This document shows positions 16,370-25,033 of a stretch of 64,000 bases of DNA, piece by piece (position 1 is the first letter of the stretch; every line of letters begins with the position of its first letter). The notes below the pieces were generated by a model. It worked only from the letters and a program-made list of their open reading frames with translations. It did not search any database and was not told the origin of the DNA. The stretch is from the NCBI RefSeq assembly GCF_014196305.1, contig NZ_JACIDJ010000004.1, forward strand, positions 260,634 through 324,633. Reading direction: 5' to 3'. The position numbers and the translations under genes are program-made. Origin of the DNA: Roseococcus suduntuyensis (GTDB taxonomy: Bacteria > Pseudomonadota > Alphaproteobacteria > Acetobacterales > Acetobacteraceae).

Positions 16370-17212
16370 TCAGGCCGCATCGCGTACGAAGGCGAGGAGG
16401 TCGCGGTTCAGCACATCGGCATTCACCGTCAGCATCCCGTGCGAGAAGCCCGGATAGCTCTTCAGCGTGCCATTCTTCAGCAGCTTGACCGCGATCCTGG
16501 CCGAACTGTCGATCGGCACGATCTGGTCGTCCTCGCCGTGCATCACCAGCGTGGGCACGCTGATCACCTTCAAATCCTCGGTCTGGTCGGTCTCGGAGAA
16601 GGCCTTGATGCCCTCGTAATGCGCCTTGGCGCTGCCGATCATGCCCTGCCGCCACCAGTTCTGGATCACGCCCTCGTGCACCGTGGCGCCGGGGCGGTTG
16701 AAACCGTAGAACGGGCCGGAGGGCAGGTCGCGGAAGAACTGCGCGCGATTGGCTGCGAGTGCCGCGCGCAGGCCGTCGAACACCTCCATCGGCAGCCCGC
16801 CCGGATAGGCCGCGGTCTTCAGCATGATGGGCGGGATGGCGGCGACCAGCACGGCCTTGGCGACGCGCCCGGCGGGCTCGCCATGCTTCGCCACATAGCG
16901 CGCGACCTCGCCGCCGCCGGTGGAGTGCCCGATATGCACAGCGTTGCGCAGGTCGAGGTGCTCGGCCACGGCGAAGGCATCCGCCGCGTAGTGGTCCATG
17001 TCATGGCCGTCCGAGACCTGGGCCGAGCGGCCATGGCCGCGCCGGTCATGCGCGACGACGCGGTAGCCGTTGTGCAGGAAGAACAGCAGCTGCGCGTCCC
17101 AGTCGTCGGAGGAGAGCGGCCAGCCGTGGTGGAACACGATGGGCTGGGCGTCCCGCGGACCCCAGTCCTTGTAAAAAATCTCGACGCCGTCGGAGGTGGT
17201 CACGATGGGCAT
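16370..17212 (-). CDS. Alpha/beta-hydrolase of the cofactor-free chloroperoxidase family
   Basis: 280 residues. IVFHHGWPLSSDDWDAQLLF gives the oxyanion loop, RRGHGRS the conserved loop, GHSTGGGEVARY the nucleophile Ser, MHGEDDQIVP the Asp and FSHGML the His of the triad. These match non-haem chloroperoxidases and related esterases; natural substrates are usually esters, and perhalogenation is a side activity. Start ATG at 17212 (MPIVTTSDGVEIFYKDWG) has GAAGGA 9 bases upstream. The same frame continues upstream with an alanine-rich stretch that looks like the end of a Tat signal, discussed as a finding. The gene follows the isochorismatase gene by 160 bp on the same strand. Confidence 0.85.
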   Translation of the reverse strand: MPIVTTSDGVEIFYKDWGPRDAQPIVFHHGWPLSSDDWDAQLLFFLHNGYRVVAHDRRGHGRSAQVSDGHDMDHYAADAFAVAEHLDLRNAVHIGHSTGGGEVARYVAKHGEPAGRVAKAVLVAAIPPIMLKTAAYPGGLPMEVFDGLRAALAANRAQFFRDLPSGPFYGFNRPGATVHEGVIQNWWRQGMIGSAKAHYEGIKAFSETDQTEDLKVISVPTLVMHGEDDQIVPIDSSARIAVKLLKNGTLKSYPGFSHGMLTVNADVLNRDLLAFVRDAA

Positions 17213-17372
17213 GGTGGCTGGTCCTTCCGGGTTGGGATTGCTCTGTGCCTGGGCAGCCCGCGGCAACCCGGCGGGAGCGACCATCGCGGCCGCCCCGGTT
17301 CCATCGCCTGCCGCCGGCCCGGTGGCAGGCACAGGGCGACGAAGTGTCGTCCCGCTGACGCCGCAGCTCGGC

Positions 17373-18035
17373 TCAATGGCCTTCGGAGGCCCCGAACATC
17401 CTCTTGGCGTAGGTGATCCCGAGGCCGTAGGCGCCACCGAGCTGTCGCGCGATGCCGGTCGTCAGCTCGTAGGTCTCGCCACGTGCCCAGTCGCGCTGCA
17501 GCTCCAGCAGGTACTGCAGGGAGGTCATGGGCTGCGCGCCCGCCTGGACCATGCGGTCCATGGCGCGGTCATGCGCCTCGGCCGAGATGTCGCCGCATGC
17601 ATCGGCGATGACATAGACCTCGAACCCCTGATCAATGGCCGAGAGCGCCGGGCCCACGATGCACACCGAGGTCCAGAGACCGGCGAGCACGAAGCGCGGC
17701 TTGCCCAGGCGGTTGACCTCGGCGATCACGGCCGCGTCTTCCCAGGTGTTCATGCTGGTGCGGTCGAGCATGGGCTTGCCGGGGAAGGCGTCCGCGATCT
17801 CGTCGAACATCGGACCGGAGAAGCTGCTTTCCGCGACCGTCGTCAGGATGGTCGAGACACCGAAGCCCTGCGCCGCACGCGCGACGAGGGCGGCGTTGTT
17901 GCGCAGCGCCACGGCGTCGATCGACTTCGTCGCGAAGGCCATCTGGGACTGGAAGTCGATCATGATCAAGGTGTGGTCGTTCGGCGTCAGCAGCTGCTTC
18001 CCTGGGGTTGTCGTGGCTTCGGGGATCGCCTGCAT
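17373..18035 (-). CDS. Isochorismatase-fold hydrolase
   Basis: 220 residues. HTLIMIDFQSQMAF holds the catalytic Asp, DRTSMNTWEDAAV the central segment and LAGLWTSVCIVGPALSAI the catalytic Cys. It aligns along its length with the YcaC-like protein at 5932-6585, including the C-terminal LLELQRDWARGETYEL. Start ATG at 18035 has GGAG about 10 bases upstream; a longer reading to 18209 is arginine- and proline-rich and was rejected. It lies downstream of the lone receiver gene, so it may be part of the regulon of the two-component system. The substrate is unknown. Confidence 0.85.
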   Translation of the reverse strand: MQAIPEATTTPGKQLLTPNDHTLIMIDFQSQMAFATKSIDAVALRNNAALVARAAQGFGVSTILTTVAESSFSGPMFDEIADAFPGKPMLDRTSMNTWEDAAVIAEVNRLGKPRFVLAGLWTSVCIVGPALSAIDQGFEVYVIADACGDISAEAHDRAMDRMVQAGAQPMTSLQYLLELQRDWARGETYELTTGIARQLGGAYGLGITYAKRMFGASEGH

Positions 18036-18215
18036 AGAATCGCTCCATCTTCGGAGAGGCGGGCAGCCGGAGCGCGGATGCGCTCGGCCGGGACGCCTCT
18101 GCATGGGCGGAGATTGGAAAAGCAGGCCGGGTGGGAGCAATTGTCCCATGGTATCGAGCGCATTGAATCTGTGGCTACCAGGGGCAGGCTCCCCGCGGCA
18201 CGAGGCCAAGTGCGG

Positions 18216-18590
18216 TCAGGCCCGACGCGCAATCGCCGAACGGATGCACGCGAGCAGCACGTCAGGCCGCACCGGCTTGGGCAGGTAGCAGCGCACCCCC
18301 GCATCAAGCGCGCTGCTTCGGGACGCCTCGGTCGCGTGTGCGGTCATGATGATGGTTGGCACCGGCGTGCCGCTGCCGAGCAGATGCCGATACAGATCAA
18401 GCCCCCCCATGCCAGGCATCCGCATATCCACGATCAGGCAGGCGGTCACAGCAAGGTCGCTGGATTGCAGGAAAGCCGAAGCACTCCGGAACTCCGCCAC
18501 CGCATAGCCCAGCGATCGGACCAGTGCGGCAACCGCCTCGCAGGCCGCCTCGTCGTCGTCCACGATCGCCACGAGAGGTGTACTGTCCAT
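18216..18590 (-). CDS. Stand-alone response-regulator receiver
   Basis: 124 residues, a receiver domain only. VAIVDDDEAA gives the acidic pocket, LIVDMRMPGMGG the phospho-acceptor Asp (about residue 55), IIMTAHA the Thr switch and YLPKPVRP the conserved Lys. No DNA-binding part follows. It resembles the receivers of FixJ-type proteins. Single receivers of this kind often act as phosphate sinks or tune a kinase, so it may modulate the MASE4 kinase encoded two genes upstream. A palindrome ATACCAAGGTAT lies 143 bp upstream of its start. Confidence 0.9.
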   Translation of the reverse strand: MDSTPLVAIVDDDEAACEAVAALVRSLGYAVAEFRSASAFLQSSDLAVTACLIVDMRMPGMGGLDLYRHLLGSGTPVPTIIMTAHATEASRSSALDAGVRCYLPKPVRPDVLLACIRSAIARRA

Positions 18591-18732
18591 CCTGCCCTTT
18601 GCCGATGGCGCCGGTCTTCCGTCCCTTCGCAGATCCGCGTCTGGCCCGGCATGCGACGGCGCGCGGGCGTCGCTGCCACGCGGGACGATCCCGCCGACCC
18701 ATCCTCGGTCCGTGGATCGGGTCGCAGCAACT

Positions 18733-18744
18733 ATACCAAGGTAT
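18733..18744. promoter_or_regulatory. Palindrome ATACC-AA-GGTAT, candidate response-regulator site
   Basis: A perfect 12-bp palindrome in the gap between the FixJ-type gene and the lone receiver gene. The core ACCAAGGT recurs at 21061-21068, upstream of the kinase gene. It is a reasonable binding-site candidate for the FixJ-type regulator, by inference only. Confidence 0.35.
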
Positions 18745-18749
18745 GCGGC

Positions 18750-19373
18750 CTAGACGTTCCGGCCGTCGGCGGACAATCGGTCAGCCATGCGCACCAGTTC
18801 CGGCAGTGACCTGGCCTGCATCTTCGCCATCACCTGGGCGCGGTGGACCTTCACCGTCACCTCCGCAAGCTCGAGCTCCGCGGCAATCTGCTTGTTCATC
18901 TGCCCGGCGGCGACAAGCGCCATGACCTCGCGCTCCCTGGCGGTCAGCGAGTCGAAGCGTCCCCGCAAGGCGGCCAGTGCGGTGGCGGCGGCACGGCGGT
19001 CACTGTCGAGTTCAAGGGCGCGATGCACCGCATCAAGGAGATCCTGATCTCGGAACGGCTTGGTGAGGAACTCGATCGCCCCGGCCTTCATCGCGGCCAC
19101 CGACATGGGGACGTCGCCATGTCCCGTGATGAAGACGATCGGAAGCAGGATCCCGTCCGCCACAAGCTGTCGTTGCAGGTCAAGCCCGCTTTGGCCCGGC
19201 AACCGCACGTCGAGCACGAGGCATCCCACCGCATCCGCAAGGCGCTGACGGTGCTCGAGCAGGTCCCGTGTACACTCGAACGCCTCCACCACATGGCCCA
19301 CGGAGCGCAGCAGGCTTTGCAGCGCCTCGCGGAGCGCCAGATCATCATCCACGATGAAGACGACGGATGTCAT
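18750..19373 (-). CDS. FixJ-family response regulator (receiver + LuxR-type HTH)
   Basis: 207 residues. Receiver: VVFIVDDDLALREAL, LVLDVRLPGQSGLDLQ (phospho-Asp), IVFITGHGDVPMSV and EFLTKPFRDQDLL. HTH: FDSLTAREREVMALVAAGQM, then IAAELELAEVTVKVHRAQVM, the standard LuxR/FixJ recognition helix. The ATG at 19373 overlaps the kinase stop codon (ATGA), so kinase and regulator are translationally coupled cognates. Expected to be a transcription activator of the neighbouring catabolic or detoxification genes. A 31-residue extension up to 19466 is kinase sequence in the wrong frame. Confidence 0.92.
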   Translation of the reverse strand: MTSVVFIVDDDLALREALQSLLRSVGHVVEAFECTRDLLEHRQRLADAVGCLVLDVRLPGQSGLDLQRQLVADGILLPIVFITGHGDVPMSVAAMKAGAIEFLTKPFRDQDLLDAVHRALELDSDRRAAATALAALRGRFDSLTAREREVMALVAAGQMNKQIAAELELAEVTVKVHRAQVMAKMQARSLPELVRMADRLSADGRNV

Positions 19374-20989
19374 CGGACGGGCTCCTTGGCCAAGGCAGCC
19401 GGGCTTCCGTCGCAGGGCAATGCGAAGTGGAAAACCGCGCCGCGGGGGGCATTCTCGGAGGCCCATAGCCGGCCGCCATGCGCGTCAAGGATCAGGCGGG
19501 AGACGGTCAGTCCCACGCCCAGGCCGTTGGGCTTCGTCGTGAAGAATGGCTGGAAGAGGCGGTCTGCGTGCTCTGGAGGAAGGCCGATCCCGGAATCGGC
19601 AACCGAGACGATCACCTCACCGGCCGACATGGCCGTGGATCTGACCAGAAGGACCCGCTCGCCGCTGGTCACCGACCTCATGGCGTCGATGGCATTCGTG
19701 ACGAGGTTCGCGATGACCTGCTCGATCTGCACCCGGTTCCCCGGCACCCACGGCAGATCCGCGTCCAGGTCGGTCTGCATGACGACATGCGCCGCCCGGC
19801 ATTCGTCCCTGTAGCAGTCCAGCACGTCGCGAATGAGCTGATTGATGTTGAGTTGCGCGTGGTCCTCCCCGCGCCTGCTGAACGTGGTGCGGATGCCTTC
19901 GACCACCTTTCCGGCACGGTGGCCGTCCCGCGCGATGCGCGTGAGCGCGGCGCTCGCCTCATGCACATCGGGCTGCTCCCGCGCCAGCCAGCGCAGGCCG
20001 GCATCGGCGTTGGTGACCATGCTGGCCAGCGGCTGGTTGATCTCGTGCGCGACGGCGGCCGAGAAGGCCTGCAACGTCACGAGCCTGTCCTCGTTCGCAC
20101 GGCGCTCGGCCGCGGCGGACCGGGCAAGCCTGGCGGAGAGGGACGCGGCCTCGGCCAGCAGCAGGATCAGGATCACGCTCGCGGCGGTGAGGCTGTAGAG
20201 CCGGCCCGCCCACCAGCCGACGCTGAATTGCAGGCCGGCGCTGACGAATGACAGCAGGAACAGGTCGATCGTGAGGGCGCAGATGACCACCAGCAGGCAG
20301 AGATCCAGGACCGATCGTCCCAACAGCCCGAGCAGCACGATCAGCACCGCATACAGGACAAGGGCGACGACAGGCACGTACATCCAGACATGGGTGATCC
20401 GCCGGCTGTCATCCACGAAACGCGGCAGCAGGTCATGGTTGCCGAGGATGATCCAGGTGACGCCGGCGACCACTGCCGCGACCGCCGCGATGGACCCGAC
20501 GATCAACGCTGGAACCAGCCTGCCAGCAGGCACTTCCCTGGCGCCCCGCAGCATGGCGTATGCCAGCAGGAAAAGGGGGCAGCCGATGCGTCGCATCGCG
20601 GCGATCGAAGCCGTCGTCTGCTGCCCTGCCTCGGCAAGTCCCAGCGATGCGAGCACGGTGGGGAAGGAGAGCGCCCAGGGAACGGCCATGAAACCCGAGT
20701 AGAGATAGGCGATGGCCAGCACCAGGATCGCCGGGGACCGCTGGACGGCGAACAGCGACAGGAGCAGCGCCGCGGTGATCATCTCCGTGGTGAAGACCGC
20801 GGCGGTATAGGCCAGCACCATGGGCTCGCTGCCTTCGAGCCTGTTCCGCGCGAAGGGCGCGACCAGCAGCATCGCGCCCAGGAGAACGGCGATCACACCG
20901 AGTGCGAAGAATTTCTGGTCCCTGTTCGGTGGGGAATTGGAGACCAGCAACGCCTGATCGTTCCGCCCCCCTGGGCTGGCTGGTTCCAC
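19370..20989 (-). CDS. MASE4-type membrane sensor histidine kinase
   Basis: 539 residues. Roughly the first 270 are membrane-embedded, about eight helices (from FFALGVIAVLLGAMLLVAPF to ILILLLAEAASLS), as in MASE4 sensory domains whose signal is unknown. A short linker follows, then AVAHEINQPLASMVTNADAG with the phospho-acceptor His, and the ATPase boxes LVTNAIDAM (N), VADSGIGLPPEHAD (G1) and PNGLGVGLTVSRLIL (G2). All key residues are intact. The kinase gene is first in the apparent string kinase - FixJ regulator - receiver - hydrolases. It most likely senses a membrane-related or hydrophobic signal, perhaps a quinone-like compound, judged only from the neighbours. Confidence 0.9.
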   Translation of the reverse strand: MEPASPGGRNDQALLVSNSPPNRDQKFFALGVIAVLLGAMLLVAPFARNRLEGSEPMVLAYTAAVFTTEMITAALLLSLFAVQRSPAILVLAIAYLYSGFMAVPWALSFPTVLASLGLAEAGQQTTASIAAMRRIGCPLFLLAYAMLRGAREVPAGRLVPALIVGSIAAVAAVVAGVTWIILGNHDLLPRFVDDSRRITHVWMYVPVVALVLYAVLIVLLGLLGRSVLDLCLLVVICALTIDLFLLSFVSAGLQFSVGWWAGRLYSLTAASVILILLLAEAASLSARLARSAAAERRANEDRLVTLQAFSAAVAHEINQPLASMVTNADAGLRWLAREQPDVHEASAALTRIARDGHRAGKVVEGIRTTFSRRGEDHAQLNINQLIRDVLDCYRDECRAAHVVMQTDLDADLPWVPGNRVQIEQVIANLVTNAIDAMRSVTSGERVLLVRSTAMSAGEVIVSVADSGIGLPPEHADRLFQPFFTTKPNGLGVGLTVSRLILDAHGGRLWASENAPRGAVFHFALPCDGSPAALAKEPVR

Positions 20990-21222
20990 CTGTGTCCCCG
21001 GTCTTGTGATCTTGACCCCGCTGCTGCCAGCAAGGCGGCCGCAATACGCGCCATCTATACACCAAGGTCATGTTCGCCGAGCAACCGATGCATGGCACGT
21101 GCCGATCGGCCCGACCAGCCTGGCCGCGGCAGCACCACAATTTCGGAGGCTGTACCAGACGAGGAGGATCGTACGAGTGCGGCCCCCCCCTGCCGGACTG
21201 AACCGCCCGGGTTTGCCGGAAG
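20990..21222. other. Intergenic stretch upstream of the kinase gene
   Basis: No gene is seen. It holds CTATACACCAAGGTC at 21055-21069, whose core ACCAAGGT matches the palindrome at 18733-18744. It presumably contains the promoter of the minus-strand kinase operon; no clear -35/-10 pair could be placed. Confidence 0.4.
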
Positions 21223-21288
21223 CGTCAACCAACTCGGCCATTTCGCGCTGACCGCTCAGCTCATGCCGCTGCTGATGCGGGGAAGGGA
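21223..21288 (+). pseudogene. Fragment of a short-chain dehydrogenase gene
   Basis: Plus-strand codons read VNQLGHFALTAQLMPLLM then RGRD, the well-known SDR helix (VNxLGHFALTxxLLPLL). Nothing recognisable as SDR lies on either side: neither the glycine motif nor the YxxxK motif is present. It is therefore an internal scrap of a lost gene, pointing to decay at this end of the accessory block. Confidence 0.6.
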
Positions 21289-21380
21289 CCGGCCTGGCGG
21301 GAAGCCCCCTTCACGCCGACGGCAAGACAGGCGCGGCGCGGAGGCGCCGGCCCGTCACAGCGTGCGCGCGTGCGGCAAGG

Positions 21381-21782
21381 TTATGCGGCGTCCGGCACGC
21401 GCGCGATCACCTTGATCTCGAAGTCGAACCCGGCGAGCCAGGTGACGCCGACCGCCGTCCAGGTGGGATGGGGCGCCTCCGGGAAATTCCGGTTCTTGAC
21501 CTTCATCACCGTCTCGATCTGCGTGGCGGCGTCGGTGTGGAAGGTGGTCACGTCGAGGATGTCCTCGAAGCCGCACCCCGCCGCCGCGAGCGTGGCCTTG
21601 AGGTTGTCGAAGGCACGCTCGACCTGGCGCTCGAAGTCGGGCTCGGCGCTGCCGTCCTCGCGGCTGCCGACCTGGCCGGAGACGAACAGCAGGTCACCGG
21701 AGCGGATAGCGGCCGAATAGCGGTGCTTCTCGTAGAGGGCCTGGCGATCGGGCGAGGGGAAGAAGGCTTGGCGCCTGGTCAT
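21381..21782 (-). CDS. RidA/YjgF-family protein
   Basis: 133 residues, the family length. YSAAIRSGDLLFVSGQVGSR, FDNLKATLAAAGCGFEDILD and TWTAVGVTWLAGFDFEIKVI match the trimeric RidA fold; classic members remove reactive enamine/imine intermediates in the cytoplasm. The Arg that binds the substrate carboxylate in true RidA (near residue 105) is not evident, since the segment here reads HPTWTAVGV, so deaminase activity is uncertain. It lies 37 bp after the RND pump gene on the same strand and is probably co-transcribed. Confidence 0.85.
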   Translation of the reverse strand: MTRRQAFFPSPDRQALYEKHRYSAAIRSGDLLFVSGQVGSREDGSAEPDFERQVERAFDNLKATLAAAGCGFEDILDVTTFHTDAATQIETVMKVKNRNFPEAPHPTWTAVGVTWLAGFDFEIKVIARVPDAA

Positions 21783-21819
21783 GTTTCGGTTCCTTCCGTG
21801 TGGCGGGGAAGCGGGGGCG

Positions 21820-24800
21820 TCATGCCTCGCGCTCCGTGTGGCCGGTCGCCGAGGCGACGGGCGCAGGCGTGCCCCGTCGCCGCGCCAGCGCGCGCGCGAC
21901 GACGTAGAACACCGGCGTGAACAGCAGCCCGAAGAGGGTCACGCCCAGCATGCCGTAGAACACCGCGACACCCAGGCTCTGCCGCATCTCCGCCCCCGCG
22001 CCGGTGGCGATGGTCAGCGGCAGCACGCCCAGGATGAAGGCGAGGCTCGTCATCAGGATCGGGCGCAGCCGGGTGCGCGCGGCGGCCACAGCGGCATCCC
22101 AGCGGCTCGCGCCCTCGGCCTCCGCCTGGCGGGCGAATTCCACGATCAGGATGGCGTTCTTGGCGGCGAGACCCACCAGCACCACCAGCCCCACCTGCAC
22201 CAGCACGTTGTTGTCCAGGCCTGCGTAGCGAACGCCCAGTAGTGCCGCCAGCACCGACATGGGCGCGATCAGCACGATGGCGAGCGGCAGCAGCCAGCTC
22301 TCATACATGGCGGCCAGCACGAGGAAGACGAAGACCACGGCGAGGCCGAAGGCGATGGGCGCGGTATTGCCCACCAGCTTCTCCTGCAGCGCCATCTCCG
22401 TCCATTCATAGGTGAAGCCCTCCGGCAGGGCTTCCGCCAGCACGCGCTCCATCAGCGCGATGGCCTGACCGGTGGAGACGCCCGGCATGGCCGCCCCCTG
22501 CAATTCCACCGCGGGGAACAGGTTGTAGCGCGGCATGCGATAGGGGCCGGAGGTCTCCTGGAAGGTGGCGAGGCTGCCCAGCGGCACCATCGCACCGCTC
22601 TCGCTGCGCGTCCGCAGCCGGGCGATGTCCTCGATGCCGGTGCGATACGGCGCGTCGGCCTGGGCGGTCACGCGCCAGGTGCGGCCGAGCAGGTTGAAGT
22701 CGTTCACGAAGGCGGAGCCGAGATAGACGCCCATCGCCTCGTGCACGCGGCTGACCGGCACACCCAGCATCTCCGCCCGCGCGCGATCAATATGCGTGCG
22801 CACCTGCGGCGTGGCGGTGTTGAACAGGCTGAAGGCGAAGGCGATGCCGGGCGTCTGGTTGGCGGCGCCCATCACCGCGTGCAGCGCGGCCTCCATCGCC
22901 TGCGGGCCGCGGCCGGCGCGGTCCTGGATCATCAGCTTGAAGCCGCCGCCGGTGCCGATGCCGGGCACCGAGGGCGGGGCGAGGACGAAGACCAGCGCGT
23001 CCGGGTCGCCCATCAGCCGGCCCTGCAGGTCGGCCAGGATGCCGCCGGCGGTGAGGCCCTGCGCGGAGCGTTGCTCGAAGGGCTCCAGGCTCGCGAAGAT
23101 CACGCCCGAATTGGGGGCGTTGGTGAAGGTGGCGCCGTCGAAGCCCACGAAGGCCACGGCGCTCGCGACACCCGGCGTCGCCATGATGGCATCCGAGGCG
23201 CGCCGCACCACGGCATCGGTGCGCGAGAGGTTGGCGCCGGGCGGCAGCTGGAAGGCCGCGATGAAGTAGCCGCGGTCCAGCGGCGGAATGAGGCCGGTGG
23301 GCGTGGCCGTCACGGTCCAGCCCGTGGCCGCCAGCAGCCCGCCATAGATCAGCATGAGCAGCACGGGGATGCGCACCAGCCGCCGCGTGAGCCCGCCATA
23401 GCCGATGGACATGCGGTCGAAGAGCCAGTTGAAGCCGCGCGCGAAGGCGCCGAAGGGCCGCAGCAGAAGCGGACGCGGCCCCGCGTGATGCGCGTGCGGC
23501 TTGAGCATGATGGCCGCCAGTGCCGGCGACAGCGTGAGCGAGACGATGGCGGAGAAGATGGTGGCCACCGAGATGGTCACCGCGAACTGCTGATAGAAGG
23601 CGCCGGAGATGCCGGGGATGAAGGCCGTCGGCACGAAGACCGCGACCAGAACCAGCGCGATGGCGATGAGGGCGAAGCCCACCTCGTCCATCGTCCGGCG
23701 CGCGGCCTCGATCGGCGAGAGACCCTCACCCATGTGCCGCTCCACATTCTCCACCACCACGATGGCGTCATCCACCACGATGCCGATGGCGAGGATCAGC
23801 CCGAACATGGTCAGTGTGTTCAGCGTGAAGCCCAGCGCCAGCAGCACCGCGAAGGTGCCGATGATGGAGACCGGGATGGCCAGCAGGGGAATGATGGCCG
23901 CGCGCCAGTTCTGCAGGAACAGGACGACCACCAGCACGACCAGCAGCACCGCCTCGGCGAAGGTGACGAGCACCGCCTGCATGCTCTGCGCGATGAAGCG
24001 CGTCGGGTCATAGACGATGCTGTAGCCGATGCCGGCGGGGAAGCTGCGCGCCGCCTCCTCCATGCTCGCCCGGACGGCCGCGGCCGTGTCCAGCGCGTTG
24101 CTCCCCGGGCGCTGGAAGAGCACGATGGCGGTGGCGAGCTGGTTGTTCAGCAGCGCGTTCACCGTGTAGTCGTTCGCGCCGATCTCGACGCGCGCCACGT
24201 CGCGCAGGCGCAGCGGCGCGCCGCCTTCGCCGGTCGCGATGACCTGCTCGCCGAACGCCTCCGGCGTGGCGAGGCGGCCTTGCGTCAGCACCGCGAATTC
24301 GAAGGCGCCGGCCGTCTCGGCGCGGGGCGCCTGGCCCAGCGCGCCGGCGGCCACCTGCACATTGGTCGCGCGCAGCGCCTGCACCACCTCGCCCGCGGTC
24401 AGCCCGCGCGCGGCAATCCGGTCGGGGTCGAGCCAGACGCGCATGGCGTAGTCGCGCGCGCCGAACATCTGCGTGTCACCGATGCCCTCGATGCGCGCCA
24501 GGCGGTCGCGGATGTTCAGCGTGGCGTAGTTGGAGATGTATTCATGGTCCCGGCTGCCATCGGGCGAGGTGACATGGATCACCAGGAGGAAATCCGGGCT
24601 CGCCTTGCGCACGGTGATGCCGAGGCGGCGCACCTCCTCCGGCAGGCGCGGCTCGGCCACCGCCACGCGGTTCTGCACCAGCACCTGCGCCTGGTCCCCA
24701 TCCACGCCCTGGCGGAAGACGACGGTGACGGTGAGCCGCCCATCGCCCGTCGCCTGGGAGGAGACGTAGAGCAGCCCGTCCACGCCGTTCACCTCCTGCT

Positions 24801-25002
24801 CGATGGGGCCGGCCACGGTCTCGGCGATCGTCTCGGCGGTGGCGCCGGGATACATCGCGGTGATGGTCACGCTGGGCGGCGCGATCTCGGGGTATTCGGA
24901 CACCGGCAGCCGGAAGGCCGTAATGGCGCCGATCAGCGTGATCGCGATGGAGATCACCGCGGCGAAGACCGGGCGGTCAATGAAGAAGCGGGCGAAGCGC
25001 AT
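21820..25002 (-). CDS. RND multidrug efflux pump, inner-membrane subunit (AcrB/MexB type, HAE1)
   Basis: 1,060 residues, full length. MRFARFFIDRPVFAAVISIA is the canonical N-terminus. FGLILAIGIVVDDAIVVVEN carries the proton-relay Asp pair in helix 4, and VGLVVLVGLAAKNAILIVEF the helix 10 signature. Two large periplasmic loops (about residues 40-330 and 560-870) form the drug-binding porter. It drives drugs out of the periplasm by proton exchange, in a tripartite complex with the adaptor encoded just upstream and an outer-membrane channel that is not encoded in this window. It is probably repressed by the divergent TetR protein. Confidence 0.95.
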   Translation of the reverse strand: MRFARFFIDRPVFAAVISIAITLIGAITAFRLPVSEYPEIAPPSVTITAMYPGATAETIAETVAGPIEQEVNGVDGLLYVSSQATGDGRLTVTVVFRQGVDGDQAQVLVQNRVAVAEPRLPEEVRRLGITVRKASPDFLLVIHVTSPDGSRDHEYISNYATLNIRDRLARIEGIGDTQMFGARDYAMRVWLDPDRIAARGLTAGEVVQALRATNVQVAAGALGQAPRAETAGAFEFAVLTQGRLATPEAFGEQVIATGEGGAPLRLRDVARVEIGANDYTVNALLNNQLATAIVLFQRPGSNALDTAAAVRASMEEAARSFPAGIGYSIVYDPTRFIAQSMQAVLVTFAEAVLLVVLVVVLFLQNWRAAIIPLLAIPVSIIGTFAVLLALGFTLNTLTMFGLILAIGIVVDDAIVVVENVERHMGEGLSPIEAARRTMDEVGFALIAIALVLVAVFVPTAFIPGISGAFYQQFAVTISVATIFSAIVSLTLSPALAAIMLKPHAHHAGPRPLLLRPFGAFARGFNWLFDRMSIGYGGLTRRLVRIPVLLMLIYGGLLAATGWTVTATPTGLIPPLDRGYFIAAFQLPPGANLSRTDAVVRRASDAIMATPGVASAVAFVGFDGATFTNAPNSGVIFASLEPFEQRSAQGLTAGGILADLQGRLMGDPDALVFVLAPPSVPGIGTGGGFKLMIQDRAGRGPQAMEAALHAVMGAANQTPGIAFAFSLFNTATPQVRTHIDRARAEMLGVPVSRVHEAMGVYLGSAFVNDFNLLGRTWRVTAQADAPYRTGIEDIARLRTRSESGAMVPLGSLATFQETSGPYRMPRYNLFPAVELQGAAMPGVSTGQAIALMERVLAEALPEGFTYEWTEMALQEKLVGNTAPIAFGLAVVFVFLVLAAMYESWLLPLAIVLIAPMSVLAALLGVRYAGLDNNVLVQVGLVVLVGLAAKNAILIVEFARQAEAEGASRWDAAVAAARTRLRPILMTSLAFILGVLPLTIATGAGAEMRQSLGVAVFYGMLGVTLFGLLFTPVFYVVARALARRRGTPAPVASATGHTEREA

Positions 25003-25033
25003 CGGGGCGGCCTTTGACGGGGACGGTGAAGGG

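Noticed and set aside
22741..25017. 758-codon plus-strand frame
   Set aside because: Antisense of the RND pump, which has all the family signatures.
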